Assembly: GCA_019348355.1 (NCBI GenBank)
Contig: JAHWJP010000012.1
Location: 1-34,175, forward strand
Source: Actinomycetota bacterium
GTDB lineage: Bacteria; Actinomycetota; Actinomycetes; Mycobacteriales; SCTD01
Reading direction: 5' to 3'
DNA length: 34,175 nucleotides
Part shown: piece after piece, positions 1-10,704 of the stretch
How the letters are laid out: every line of letters starts with the position of its first letter
Numbering within the stretch: position 1 is the first letter of the stretch
Translations under genes and position numbers: made by a program
The notes under the pieces: model-generated
Database searches by the model: none
The model's input: the letters and a program-made list of their open reading frames with translations, nothing else
Told to the model about the DNA's origin: nothing

Positions 1-118
1 GGGAAACCTCGGTGGTCAGCGACATGATGCCGACACAGGCGAAGGCGAGCCCGGCAGGGACGGCCACGGCCAAGGCGACGAAAACGGACAGGACGGAACG
101 CCAGGGGAGTTTGTTCAT
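1..118 (-). CDS. Secreted protein of unknown function, truncated by window edge (N-terminus only)
   Basis: Reverse strand from ATG at 118: MNKLPWRSVLSVFVALAVAVPAGLAFACVGIMSLTTEVS..., typical signal peptide; continues off the window. Confidence 0.55.
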   Translation of the reverse strand, partial: MNKLPWRSVLSVFVALAVAVPAGLAFACVGIMSLTTEVS

Positions 119-170
119 GGTCGAGGACCCTGCCGACTGGCTTCTGACGTGTCAAGTCAGGTGATGGCGG

Positions 171-180
171 ACATATATGT
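171..180. promoter_or_regulatory. AT-rich perfect palindrome ACATATATGT upstream of the truncated secreted protein
   Basis: acatatatgt at 171-180; nearby TGACGT (145-150) / ACGTCA (181-186) inverted pair and CTGAC(144-148)/GTCAG(156-160). Confidence 0.3.
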
Positions 181-251
181 ACGTCACATCTAGCTCTTTG
201 CCATTTGCTGGTCCCCGCCGCTGCCCAGCGTCCTGCGATCAGGCAGACCGC

Positions 252-806
252 TCAACCCGGGACCTTGACGACGACCGTCTGCAGGATCTTGTCGGCGAAG
301 GTCTGCTTCTTGTCGTCCCACAGCGGCCACAGGAAGCCCAGGTAGCGGGATCGGGTCGACGATGTGGACGAAATAGCGGCCGATCGACAGGCCAGCACCG
401 ACCACCTGGCCGTCCTGCTCGCGCAGCAGTTTGATCTTCATCTGCTTCTTGCCGATGGTCTGGCCGGTCCTTCCCTGCACCACGAGCTGCCAGAGAATGA
501 AGCCGAAGACACCGAGATATCCGAACAGTCCCAGCAGCGCGGCGAGGACCTCGCTGACATAGGTGACCGCAGCAACGACGATCACGAGCACGATCATCAG
601 GCCGAACAGCACGGCGCCATCGATCAGGTACGCGGCGACGCGGGTGCCCCACTCGGCCAGCGGCGGGCGCCCGGGGGCGCCGTACCCCGACGGCGGCGCG
701 CCGTAGCCCGGCTGGGGTGGGGCGCCGTATCCGGGTTGCGGGATGCCGTACCCGGGTTGCGGGGCGCCGCTCGTGGCTTGGCGAACGGGTCCTGTGGTCC
801 GGTCAT
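252..806 (-). pseudogene. RDD family membrane protein, reading frame broken twice (decay or sequence error)
   Basis: Start MTGPQDPFAKP (ATG 806) in one frame; SGAPQPGYGIPQPGYGAPPQPGYGAPPSGYGAPGRPPLAEWGTRVAAYLIDGAVLFGL...GRTGQTIGKKQMKIKLL...SIGRYFVHIVDPIP in a second frame; YLGFLWPLWDDKKQTFADKILQTVVVKVPG* back in the first frame, stop 252-254. Breaks near 771 and 345. SD-like GGAGGG upstream of ATG. Confidence 0.8.
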
Positions 807-871
807 GGCGGTGCCCTCCGTGTACGGGCCGGCGCAGGATGCGGCGTGTCCCGCAGCCGGGCGAAAGTCGC

Positions 872-1378
872 TCAGCCCCCGAGGTCGGTCTGCAGGTCGC
901 GCTGGCACTGCTGCCTATCGGCTTCGGTGGTGGCTCGTTCGACGCAGTTCTTCAAGTCCTGGATGGTGTCGGAGCCGAAAAGGCTCACCCCGAGGATGAT
1001 GACGCCGATCGAGATCAGCAGCCCCAGCGCGCCGAGGATGATGCCGGCGAGCGCCAGGCCGCCGTTGTTCGCCTCTCCTCGCTTGGCCCGGCCGCGGCCG
1101 ATGACCCCGAGGACGATCGCCAACAGGCCGAACAGGATGCCGCCGACGATGCTCCAGGAGAGGAGCAGGGCGAGCACGCCCAGCACGAGCGCCGCGATGC
1201 CGAGACCGTTGCGGGGTGCGGCACCCGACCCTGGTGGCGGCGCGCCGTAGCCACCGCTCGGCGGCGGTGCGCCGTAGCCGGGCTGACCGGGCTGCTGGCC
1301 GGGAGCGCCGTGACCCGGCGTACCTCCAGGCTGCGACCCCTGGTCGGGTGTGCCGAACGGGTCCTGCGGAGCGGTCAC
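872..1378 (-). CDS. DUF4190-like membrane protein with PGYG-rich N-terminus
   Basis: GTG 1378 preceded by AGGAGG; VTAPQDPFGTPDQG...QPGYGAPPP...NGLGIAALVLGVLALLLSWSIVGGILFGLLAIVLGVIGRGRAKRGEANNGGLALAGIILGALGLLISIGVIILG; 'NGLGIAALVLG' and 'LAIVLGVIG' are typical of DUF4190. Confidence 0.75.
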   Translation of the reverse strand: MTAPQDPFGTPDQGSQPGGTPGHGAPGQQPGQPGYGAPPPSGGYGAPPPGSGAAPRNGLGIAALVLGVLALLLSWSIVGGILFGLLAIVLGVIGRGRAKRGEANNGGLALAGIILGALGLLISIGVIILGVSLFGSDTIQDLKNCVERATTEADRQQCQRDLQTDLGG

Positions 1379-1573
1379 GGGTGCCTCCTGCGTGGCGGCC
1401 CGGGTGGGCAGCGGGGTGACGGACGATCGCCGTCGGGTGCACCCTCCACCCCGGTGCCGGTCGACCGCAAGCACATGCGGCCCATGTCGGAGCCTGCCCG
1501 GACGAAGGGCCGATGCGGCGCGCCTGCCGGGGCCCCGCCGCAGGCCTGACCGCCCCGGTAGGGTCCGGGTGTC

Positions 1574-2203
1574 GTGGCCCGAGTCCCAGGAGCAGCCCTC
1601 CCAGCGCGGCTGGTCGTGCTCGCCTCCGGTGCCGGCACGACGCTGCAGGCCCTGCTGGACGCGTGCGCGGATGCCTCGTACGGCGCGCAGGTCGTCGGCG
1701 TCGGGACCGATCGGCCCTCGATTGCCGCTCTGGACCGTGCGAAGGCGGCCGGGGTGCCCTCTTTCACCCTGCGGGTCGCTGACTTCACGGATCGCGCGGC
1801 GTGGGACGCAGCCTTTACCGAGGCGGTGGCGGACCACGACCCGGACCTCATCGTCAGCGCCGGCTTCATGAAGCTCGCGGGGCAGGCGTTTCTGGGCCGA
1901 TTCGCGGGACGTTACGTCAACACCCACCCCGCCCTGCTCCCAGCCTTTCCCGGGATGCACGGGGCCCGCGACGCCCTGGCGCACGGGGTGAAGGTCACCG
2001 GGTGCACGCTGTTCGTGGTCGATCAGGGCGTCGACACCGGGCCGATCATCGCCCAGTGCGCCGTGCCGGTTCTGGACGATGACGACGAGGATGCCCTGCA
2101 TGAACGGATCAAGGTCGTTGAGCGCGCTCTGCTCGTCGACGTCGTGGGACGCATGTGTCGTGAAGGTTGGCGTGTCGAGGGAAGGACCGTGAGGCTGGGA
2201 TGA
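1574..2203 (+). CDS. purN: Phosphoribosylglycinamide formyltransferase
   Basis: [72 protein letters not shown]; overlaps purH by 4 nt (ATGA). Confidence 0.95.
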   Translation: MARVPGAALPARLVVLASGAGTTLQALLDACADASYGAQVVGVGTDRPSIAALDRAKAAGVPSFTLRVADFTDRAAWDAAFTEAVADHDPDLIVSAGFMKLAGQAFLGRFAGRYVNTHPALLPAFPGMHGARDALAHGVKVTGCTLFVVDQGVDTGPIIAQCAVPVLDDDDEDALHERIKVVERALLVDVVGRMCREGWRVEGRTVRLG

Positions 2204-3756
2204 CCCGCAACCGGGTGCGACGGGCGCTCGTGAGCGTTTACGACAAGACCGGCCTGCCCGAGCTGGGCCAGGGCCTCGTCGCGGCAGGGGTCGAGATCGT
2301 CTCGACCGGCTCGACCGCCGTCCGGCTGCGGGAGGCCGGGGTGGCGGTGACTGCCGTCGAGGAGTTGACCGGCTTCCCGGAGTGCCTCGACGGCCGGGTC
2401 AAGACGCTGCACCCGACGGTGCACGCCGGGATCCTCGCTGATCTGCGGCTACCCGATCACGTCCGGCAATTGACCGATCTCGGGATCGAGTCGTTCGAGC
2501 TGGTCGTCGTGAACCTCTACCCCTTCGCCGCGACGGTGGCGTCCGGCGCGAGCCCCGACCAGTGCATCGAGCAGATCGACATCGGCGGTCCGACGATGGT
2601 GCGAGCCGCCGCGAAGAACTGCCCGTCGGTCGCGGTCGTCGTCGACCCGGCCGCCTACGCCGACGTGCTGGCAGCGGTCCGCGACGGCGGGACGACGCTC
2701 GAGCAGCGCAGGCGCTGGGCGGCGCTCGCCTTCGCGCACACCGCGGCGTACGACGTCGATGTCGCGTCCTGGTTCTCCTCGGTCTACGCGCCCGCCGACG
2801 CCGAGCCCTTCCCGGTCTTTCTGGGTGCGACCTTCGAGCGAGCGTCGGTGCTGCGGTACGGCGAGAACCCGCACCAGGCGGCGGCGCTCTACACGTCGGC
2901 CGATTCCGGCGGGGACAGCCTGGCGGCGGCCCGGCAACTGCACGGCAAGGCGATGTCGTACAACAACTACGTCGACACCGATGCGGCGCTGCGGGCCGCC
3001 AACGACATGGTCGAGCCGTGCGTTGCGATCATCAAGCACGCCAACCCCTGCGGGATCGCGATCGGCGGCGATGTCGCCGAGGCGCACCGCAAGGCCCACG
3101 CGTGCGACCCGGTGTCGGCGTTCGGTGGGGTGATGGCGGCGAACCGGCCGGTGTCGGTCGCCATGGCCGAGCAGGTCGCAGAGGTGTTCACCGAGGTGAT
3201 CGTCGCGCCGTCCTACGAGGACGGAGCGGTCGAGGTGCTCTCCCGCAAGCCCTCGATCCGGGTGCTCGAGACATCCGGTTTCGGTGGTCGCGGGATCGAG
3301 CTGCGACAGGTCTGCGGAGGCCTGCTGCTGCAGCAGGCCGATGACCTCGGCGCGCGTGGTGACGACCCGTCGGGCTGGACCTTGCGGGCCGGCTCGCCTG
3401 CGCCGCCGGAGCAGCTGGCGGATCTTGCGTTCGCCTGGCGGGCGGTGCGGTCGGTGAAGAGCAACGCGATCCTGCTCGCTCGGGATGGGGCGACCGTCGG
3501 GGTCGGCATGGGCCAGGTGAACCGGGTCGACGCCGCCAAGCTGGCCGTCGCCCGGGCGGGGAAGCGAGCAGCGGGTGCGGTCGCCGCCTCCGACGCCTTC
3601 TTCCCCTTCGCCGACGGGCTCTCGATACTGCTCGATGCGGGGGTATGCGCCGTCGTCCAGCCGGGCGGGTCGGTGCGCGACGACGAGGTGGTCGCTGCGG
3701 CAGAGGCGGCTGGCGTGACGCTCTACGTCACTGGCACCCGGCACTTCGCGCACTAG
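2200..3756 (+). CDS. purH: Bifunctional AICAR formyltransferase / IMP cyclohydrolase
   Basis: [98 protein letters not shown]. Confidence 0.97.
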   Translation: MTRNRVRRALVSVYDKTGLPELGQGLVAAGVEIVSTGSTAVRLREAGVAVTAVEELTGFPECLDGRVKTLHPTVHAGILADLRLPDHVRQLTDLGIESFELVVVNLYPFAATVASGASPDQCIEQIDIGGPTMVRAAAKNCPSVAVVVDPAAYADVLAAVRDGGTTLEQRRRWAALAFAHTAAYDVDVASWFSSVYAPADAEPFPVFLGATFERASVLRYGENPHQAAALYTSADSGGDSLAAARQLHGKAMSYNNYVDTDAALRAANDMVEPCVAIIKHANPCGIAIGGDVAEAHRKAHACDPVSAFGGVMAANRPVSVAMAEQVAEVFTEVIVAPSYEDGAVEVLSRKPSIRVLETSGFGGRGIELRQVCGGLLLQQADDLGARGDDPSGWTLRAGSPAPPEQLADLAFAWRAVRSVKSNAILLARDGATVGVGMGQVNRVDAAKLAVARAGKRAAGAVAASDAFFPFADGLSILLDAGVCAVVQPGGSVRDDEVVAAAEAAGVTLYVTGTRHFAH

Positions 3757-3757
3757 C

Positions 3758-4339
3758 GTGGCGGAGGATCTGACCCGAGCGGACTTCTCACGAGAGGTGC
3801 TGCGGGGCAGACACTTCGTCGACGCGCGGCTCGTGGGCGCCGACTTCAGCGAGGCAGAGCTCTCCGGCGTGGTCTTCGAGCGGTGCGAGCTGTCCGGCGC
3901 CGAGCTGACCTCGGCGGTGTTCGACAGCTGCGCTTTTCTCGGCTGTACGTTCGAAGGGACCCGGCTGTTCGGCTCGACCCTGCGGGGGTGCAAGCTGACC
4001 GGCTCGACGTTCGTACGCGCCCAGCTGCGACCGCTCGTCGTCGACGGTGGTGACTGGTCCTACGTGTCCCTGCGGGGCGCAGACCTGCGGGGCGTCGGGC
4101 TGGTCGGGCTGCGCTTGACGGAGGCCGACCTGTCCGATGCCGACCTGTCCGGCTGCGACATGTCGGGCGCTGACCTGTCCCGGACCCGCCTGCGTGGGGT
4201 GAAGCTGCGCAGGGCGGACCTGCGGGGTGCCGTGCTGGACGGCTGCGACGTCGAGGGCGTGGACTGGCGGGAGGTGCGGATCGACCTTGCGCAGGCTGTC
4301 CTGCTCGCGCGTGCCCGGGGGGCGGTCGTCGACGGCTGA
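3758..4339 (+). CDS. Pentapeptide repeat protein
   Basis: Tandem A(D/N)LXX-type pentapeptides: ADFSEAELSGVVFERCELSGAELTSAVF... and LRGADLRGVGLVGLRLTEADLSDADLSGCDMSGADLSRTRLRGVKLRRADLRGAVLDG. Confidence 0.92.
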   Translation: MAEDLTRADFSREVLRGRHFVDARLVGADFSEAELSGVVFERCELSGAELTSAVFDSCAFLGCTFEGTRLFGSTLRGCKLTGSTFVRAQLRPLVVDGGDWSYVSLRGADLRGVGLVGLRLTEADLSDADLSGCDMSGADLSRTRLRGVKLRRADLRGAVLDGCDVEGVDWREVRIDLAQAVLLARARGAVVDG

Positions 4340-4415
4340 GTCGGAGCATTCGGTCGGCTTGCGCTTGGGGCGGGTCCGCTCACCCAGCGGAACGCTTCGT
4401 CGCTGGACCACTAGC

Positions 4416-5284
4416 GTGCTGGCCGTGACTGCCCGACTGCTGCCCGGAGCACCCGTCGCTCAGGCCGTCTTCGCCGCTCTGGCGCCGCGGATCGCTGCGC
4501 TGGTCGAAAGCGGCCACCGGCCGGGTCTCGGCACGATGCTCGTGGGGGGTGACAGCGCGAGTGGTGGCTACGTACAGATGAAGATGGCCAAGGCCGCCGA
4601 GCTCGGGCTGACCAGCCCGCATCGCCAGCTGCCCGACGACGCGACGCAGGCCGACCTCGTGCGGGCCGTCCGGGAGATGAACGACGACCCGACGGTCGAC
4701 GCGATGCTGCTGCAGCACCCGACGCCGCCGCAGATCGACTTCGAGGCGGCCCTGCTCGAGATGGACCCGGACAAGGACGTCGACGGGTTGCACCCGGTCA
4801 ACCTGGGGCGGCTGGCCCTCGGCATGCCCGGGCCGGTGCCCTGCACGCCGGCCGGCATCGAGGCGCTGCTGGCCCACCACGGCATCCAGGTCGCCGGCCG
4901 GGAGGTCTGCATCCTCGGCCGGGGCACCACGCTGGGCCGACCGCTGGCGCTCCTGCTCACGCAGAAGCGGCCGACCGCCAACGCCGCTGTCACCGTCGTG
5001 CACACCGGCGTGCCGGACTGGGCGGACTACACCCGCCGGGCGTCGATCGTCGTGGCGGCTGCAGGCGTGCCAGGCATCCTTCGACCCGAGCACATCACAC
5101 CCGGCGCGACCGTCGTCGGTGGCGGCGTGCGCTACGAGGGCAGGCGGCTGCTTCCCGACGTCGACGAGGCCTGCAACGAGGTCGCGGGAGCCATAACCCC
5201 GCGGGTCGGGGGCGTCGGACCGACCACCGTGGCCATGCTGTTCCGCAACTGCGTGGAGGCGGCGGAGCGGAGGGCCGGGTTGCG

Positions 5285-5288
<4 letters not shown>
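4416..5288 (+). CDS. folD: Bifunctional methylenetetrahydrofolate dehydrogenase/cyclohydrolase
   Basis: SGGYVQMKMAKAAELG, MLLQHPTPP, PDKDVDGLHPVNLGRLALG, PCTPAGIEALL, ILGRGTTLGRPLALLL; start may be GTG 4425 (see leaderless finding). Confidence 0.94.
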
Positions 5289-6617
<1,329 letters not shown>

Positions 6618-6642
6618 CGACTGCGACCTAGGGAGCATCCAC

Positions 6643-7857
6643 ATGGCGAAGATCGCGGTGAAGAACCCCATCGTCGAGATGGACGGCGATGAGATGACGC
6701 GCATCATCTGGGCGTTCATCAAGGAGCAGCTGATCCTGCCCTACCTCGACGTCGACCTGAAGTACTACGACCTGTCGATCGAGAACCGGGACGCGACCGA
6801 CGACCAGGTCACGCTCGACTCCGCAGAGGCCACCAAGCAGTACGGCGTCGCCGTCAAGTGCGCGACCATCACGCCGGACGAGGCCCGGGTCGAGGAGTTC
6901 GGCCTGAAGCAGATGTGGAAGTCACCGAACGGCACCATCCGCAACGTGCTCGGCGGGGTGATCTTCCGCGAGCCGATTCTCATCTCGAACATCCCGCGCC
7001 TCGTGCCGGGCTGGACCAAGCCGATCATCATCGGCCGGCACGCGTTCGGCGACCAGTACCGCGCGACCGACCTCGTCATCCCGGGCGAGGGCACCCTGAC
7101 GCTGAGTTTCCAGCCGAAGGACGGCAGCGCGCCCACCGAGCTGAACGTCTTCGACTTCCCGGGCGGGGGCATCGCGATGGCGATGTACAACCTGGACGCC
7201 TCGATCCGCGACTTCGCGAGGGCCAGCCTGCGTTACGGCCTGGACCGGGGGCTGCCGGTGTACCTGTCGACCAAGAACACGATCATGAAGGCGTACGACG
7301 GGCGCTTCAAGGACCTGTTCGCCGAGGTCTACGCCGCCGAGTTCGCCACCGAGTTCGAGTCGGCCGGGCTGACCTACGAGCACCGGCTCATCGACGACAT
7401 GGTCGCCGCAGCGATGAAGTGGGAGGGCGGCTACGTCTGGGCCTGCAAGAACTACGACGGCGACGTGCAGTCCGACACGGTCGCGCAGGGCTTCGGCTCG
7501 CTCGGGCTGATGACCTCGGTGTTGATGACGCCGGACGGCAAGACGGTGGAGGCCGAAGCCGCGCACGGCACGGTGACGCGCCACTTCCGGGAGCACCAGA
7601 AGGGCAATCCGACCTCCACCAACCCGATCGCGTCGATCTTCGCCTGGACGCAGGGCCTGTCCTACCGGGGCAAGCTGGACGGCACGCCCGAGGTGACGGC
7701 GTTCGCCGAGACGCTGCAACGGGTCTGCGTCGAGACCGTCGAGGGCGGTGCGATGACCAAGGACCTGGCGCTGCTCGTCGGCGGCGACCAGACCTACCAA
7801 AGCACGCAGGAGTTCCTCGCCTCGATTCGGTCGAACCTCGAGCAGGCCATGGCGTGA
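6643..7857 (+). CDS. icd: NADP-dependent isocitrate dehydrogenase (dimeric, eukaryote-like type)
   Basis: [98 protein letters not shown]. Confidence 0.96.
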   Translation: MAKIAVKNPIVEMDGDEMTRIIWAFIKEQLILPYLDVDLKYYDLSIENRDATDDQVTLDSAEATKQYGVAVKCATITPDEARVEEFGLKQMWKSPNGTIRNVLGGVIFREPILISNIPRLVPGWTKPIIIGRHAFGDQYRATDLVIPGEGTLTLSFQPKDGSAPTELNVFDFPGGGIAMAMYNLDASIRDFARASLRYGLDRGLPVYLSTKNTIMKAYDGRFKDLFAEVYAAEFATEFESAGLTYEHRLIDDMVAAAMKWEGGYVWACKNYDGDVQSDTVAQGFGSLGLMTSVLMTPDGKTVEAEAAHGTVTRHFREHQKGNPTSTNPIASIFAWTQGLSYRGKLDGTPEVTAFAETLQRVCVETVEGGAMTKDLALLVGGDQTYQSTQEFLASIRSNLEQAMA

Positions 7858-7860
7858 GCG

Positions 7861-9003
7861 TCACCGCCCGAGGGTCGCCGGACACCGCACGATCTCCCGC
7901 ACCATCGCGACGGCCAGCGGGCGCGTGACCAGTCCGCGCCCGAGGCCCACCTCGACGAGGGCGTCGAAGACCGGCCGGGACCGGGCGGCTGCCGCCACCC
8001 CCGCGTCGACGACTCCCGGCCGGCTGGTGACCCGGGCCAGGGCGGTGGTGTGCCGCAGGTGGCGGCCCAGCTCGCGTCGTAGAGCGGTCCGGTAGGCCGC
8101 TCCCGGGTCCCCGAGGCCACCGACCGCGGCCCGACCGGCCAGTCGCCCCGACGCCAGCGCGTAGTAGATGCCCTCCCCGGTCAGCGGGTTGATCAGCGAC
8201 ATCGCGTCGCCGGCGATCAGGACCCGGCCGTTCGGCTGCCGGGGCCGCGACGTCGACAGCGGCAGGTGGTGGCTCACCAGGCGCTCGGGCCGGACGTCCG
8301 GCAGCAGGGCAGCCAGCCGCCCGTGCAGCACCGCCCGCCCCCCGGCCGGCTGGGCTCGCAGCGTGGGCAGCAGCATGCCGAAGCCGACGTTGGCGCCGCC
8401 GAGCCCGTCGGCGAACGACCACGCGTAGGCTGGCCAGTCCTCGCCCGCGAGCACGATGAGCTGCTCCGGCTTCCCGGGCGGCGCCGCCGTGTAGCCGCGC
8501 ACCGCGACCGCGGTGCAGGGGGCCGGCTGCCTCGACAGGCCGATCATCCGGCGGGTCACGCTGGTCGCCCCGTCGGCGCCGATCACGACGCGGCCGGCGA
8601 TCTCGCCGTCCAGCGCGACGTGGTCCGGGTGCACGCTCAGCCGCCGGACGGTGTGCCGGGCGAGCACGGCGCCACGGCGTACGGCCTCGTCCACCAACCG
8701 GGCGTCGAAGACCTCCCGCGGCACGACGTGGTCCGGCCGCCGCATCAGACGCGAGACGCGGATCCCGGCGGGCGAGTGCAGGGTGAGCCGCCAGATGGGC
8801 ACCCGATCGGCCAGGACGGCCTCGACGCGGAGCCGGACCAGCTCGTCGACGGCGTGCGGCGCGATGCCGTCGCCGCACGACTTGTCCCGCGGGAAGTCGT
8901 GCCGGTCCAGCAGCAGGACGCGGGCGTTCGGGCACTGCTGCAGCGCCGACAGGGCCGCTGCGGAACCGGCCGGACCGGCCCCGACGACCACCACATCCCA
9001 CAC
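7861..9003 (-). CDS. Geranylgeranyl reductase family FAD-dependent oxidoreductase
   Basis: VWDVVVVGAGPAGSAAALSAL (Rossmann), DFPRDKSCGDGIAPHAVDEL, RVVIGADGATSVTRR, RVLIAGDAMSLINPLTGEGIYYALASGRLAGRAA. Confidence 0.88.
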   Translation of the reverse strand: MWDVVVVGAGPAGSAAALSALQQCPNARVLLLDRHDFPRDKSCGDGIAPHAVDELVRLRVEAVLADRVPIWRLTLHSPAGIRVSRLMRRPDHVVPREVFDARLVDEAVRRGAVLARHTVRRLSVHPDHVALDGEIAGRVVIGADGATSVTRRMIGLSRQPAPCTAVAVRGYTAAPPGKPEQLIVLAGEDWPAYAWSFADGLGGANVGFGMLLPTLRAQPAGGRAVLHGRLAALLPDVRPERLVSHHLPLSTSRPRQPNGRVLIAGDAMSLINPLTGEGIYYALASGRLAGRAAVGGLGDPGAAYRTALRRELGRHLRHTTALARVTSRPGVVDAGVAAAARSRPVFDALVEVGLGRGLVTRPLAVAMVREIVRCPATLGR

Positions 9004-9096
9004 GCAGGCGCTTCCCTTCTGGTAGAGATCCTGCCTGGTCGAGTGCACAGCCTCCCGCGTGCCGAGACGTTCCGCTCCGGTGACAGGATGGTCGTC

Positions 9097-10110
9097 ATGC
9101 GCCGTCCCCGGGTCCTGAGCGGCATCCGTCCCACCGGGCAGGGCTTCCAGCTCGGCAACTACCTCGGCGCGGTTCAGCACTGGGCAGCCATGCAGGACGA
9201 CAACGAGTGCTTCTTCTTCCTCGCCGACCTGCATGCGCTGACCGCGAACCCCCAGCCGGAGCAGCTGCGCGCGCGCACCCGGGAGTCGGTTGCCGAGCTG
9301 CTGGCGATGGGCGTCGACCCCTCCCGGAGCACGGTCTTCGTACAGAGCCACCTGCCGCAGCACCCGGAGCTCGGCTGGATCCTGTCCTGCCTCACCGGCT
9401 TCGGCGAGGCCAGCCGGATGACCCAGTTCAAGGACTCCCAGCAAAGGGACAAGGGCGAGGGCAGCGTGGGCCTGTTCACCTACCCGGTCCTGCAGGCCGC
9501 CGACATCTTGATGTACCAGGCCGACGCCGTCCCGATCGGCGAGGACCAGCGCCAGCACCTCGAGCTCACCCGCGACCTCGCGCAGCGCTTCAACCACCGC
9601 TACGGCGACACGTTCGTGCTGCCGGCCCCCTACGCCGGCCGCGCGGGGGAGCGCATCAAGGACCTGCAGGATCCCAGCCGCAAGATGAGCAAGAGCATCG
9701 GCGGCAACGGCACCGTGTGGGTGCTCGACGAGCCGGCGGTGGTCACCAAGAAGATCAGGAGCGCCGTCACCGACACCGGACGGGAGGTCCGCGCCACCGG
9801 TGACAAGCCCGGCATCACCAACCTGCTGACGATCCTGTCGGTGGTGACCGGTGACGGCGTCGGGGAGCTCGAGGGGCGCTACGAGGGCCGGGGCTACGGG
9901 GACTTCAAGGCCGACGTGGCCGCTGAGGTGGTCGAGCTGTTCGCGCCGGTGCGCGAGCGGTATGCCGAGCTGATGGCTGACCCCGGCCACCTCGACTCGG
10001 TCCTCGCGCAGGGCGCCGCGTCCGCTCGGGTGGTGGCCGACCGTACGATGACTGAGGTGCGCGAACGGGTCGGCCTGCTACCCCCGGCGCCGGCGCGTCA
10101 GGCGGGCTGA
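9097..10110 (+). CDS. trpS: Tryptophan--tRNA ligase
   Basis: RPRVLSGIRPTGQGFQLGNYLGAVQHW, FFFLADLHALT, YPVLQAADILMYQADAVPIGEDQRQHLELTRDLAQRFNHRYG, DPSRKMSKS (KMSKS). ATG 9088 is an alternative start. Confidence 0.96.
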   Translation: MRRPRVLSGIRPTGQGFQLGNYLGAVQHWAAMQDDNECFFFLADLHALTANPQPEQLRARTRESVAELLAMGVDPSRSTVFVQSHLPQHPELGWILSCLTGFGEASRMTQFKDSQQRDKGEGSVGLFTYPVLQAADILMYQADAVPIGEDQRQHLELTRDLAQRFNHRYGDTFVLPAPYAGRAGERIKDLQDPSRKMSKSIGGNGTVWVLDEPAVVTKKIRSAVTDTGREVRATGDKPGITNLLTILSVVTGDGVGELEGRYEGRGYGDFKADVAAEVVELFAPVRERYAELMADPGHLDSVLAQGAASARVVADRTMTEVRERVGLLPPAPARQAG

Positions 10111-10667
10111 TGGCGCGACGTGACGTCGGCGTGGCTGTCGGGATCCCGGAGCCCTGGACCAGCGAGCTGCAGAGTTGGCGGGAGCGCCTCGGTGACCCGA
10201 ACGCCGCCGGCATCCCCCCGCACATCACCCTGCTGCCGCCGACCGCGCTCTGCGAGGACGCGCTGCACGAGGTCGAGGAGCACCTGCGGGTGGTGGCGGC
10301 GGGAGAGCGGCCGTTCGAGCTGCACCTGCAGGGATCGGGGACGTTCCGGCCGGTCTCCCCGGTCGTCTTCGTGCCGCTCGCGCAGGGCACCACCGACTGC
10401 GCGCGGGTGCAGACCAAGGTGCGCACCGGACCGCTGGCCGGCGAGCTGAGCTTTCCCTACCATCCGCACGTCACCGTGGCCCACGACCTGCCTGAGCCGG
10501 CGCTCGACGACGCCTTCGTTGCGCTGTCGGACTACGAGGCCCGCTTCACCGTCTGGGGCTTCACGCTGTTCGAGCAGGACCTCCGCGGCGTCTGGCGACC
10601 CCAGCGTGACTTCCCGTTCGGCGGGGGCGGCGTGCCGGGGCCGGCCGAGGCGCCCGGAATGATCTAG
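10110..10667 (+). CDS. 2'-5' RNA ligase / cyclic phosphodiesterase-like (2H phosphoesterase) protein
   Basis: Two HxT motifs: IPPHITLLPP and YHPHVTVAHDL; ~185 aa; starts at the trpS stop. Confidence 0.88.
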   Translation: MARRDVGVAVGIPEPWTSELQSWRERLGDPNAAGIPPHITLLPPTALCEDALHEVEEHLRVVAAGERPFELHLQGSGTFRPVSPVVFVPLAQGTTDCARVQTKVRTGPLAGELSFPYHPHVTVAHDLPEPALDDAFVALSDYEARFTVWGFTLFEQDLRGVWRPQRDFPFGGGGVPGPAEAPGMI

Positions 10668-10704
10668 GGAGCGTGCGCGGGAGCAACCCGGGTAGAGGCG
10701 CGTC

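Noticed and set aside
700-770. Short 21/24-nt tandem repeats considered as CRISPR-like or satellite
   Set aside because: They encode PGYG units of the RDD protein N-terminus; no spacers.
345-777. Programmed ribosomal frameshifting in the RDD gene
   Set aside because: No recognisable slippery heptamer at either break and two opposite shifts would be needed; error or decay is simpler.
2449-3993. 514-aa minus-strand ORF opposite purH
   Set aside because: Shadow ORF from high GC codon bias; Arg/His/Gly-rich composition and no domain; purH on the plus strand is unmistakable.
4340-4415. Folate-type riboswitch upstream of folD
   Set aside because: The spacer is short, no conserved riboswitch core could be recognised, and a leaderless-type promoter fits better.
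7388-9001. 537-aa minus-strand ORF overlapping icd and the reductase
   Set aside because: Alternate-frame ORF with R/A/G-rich composition; the 7861-9003 frame carries the FAD motifs.
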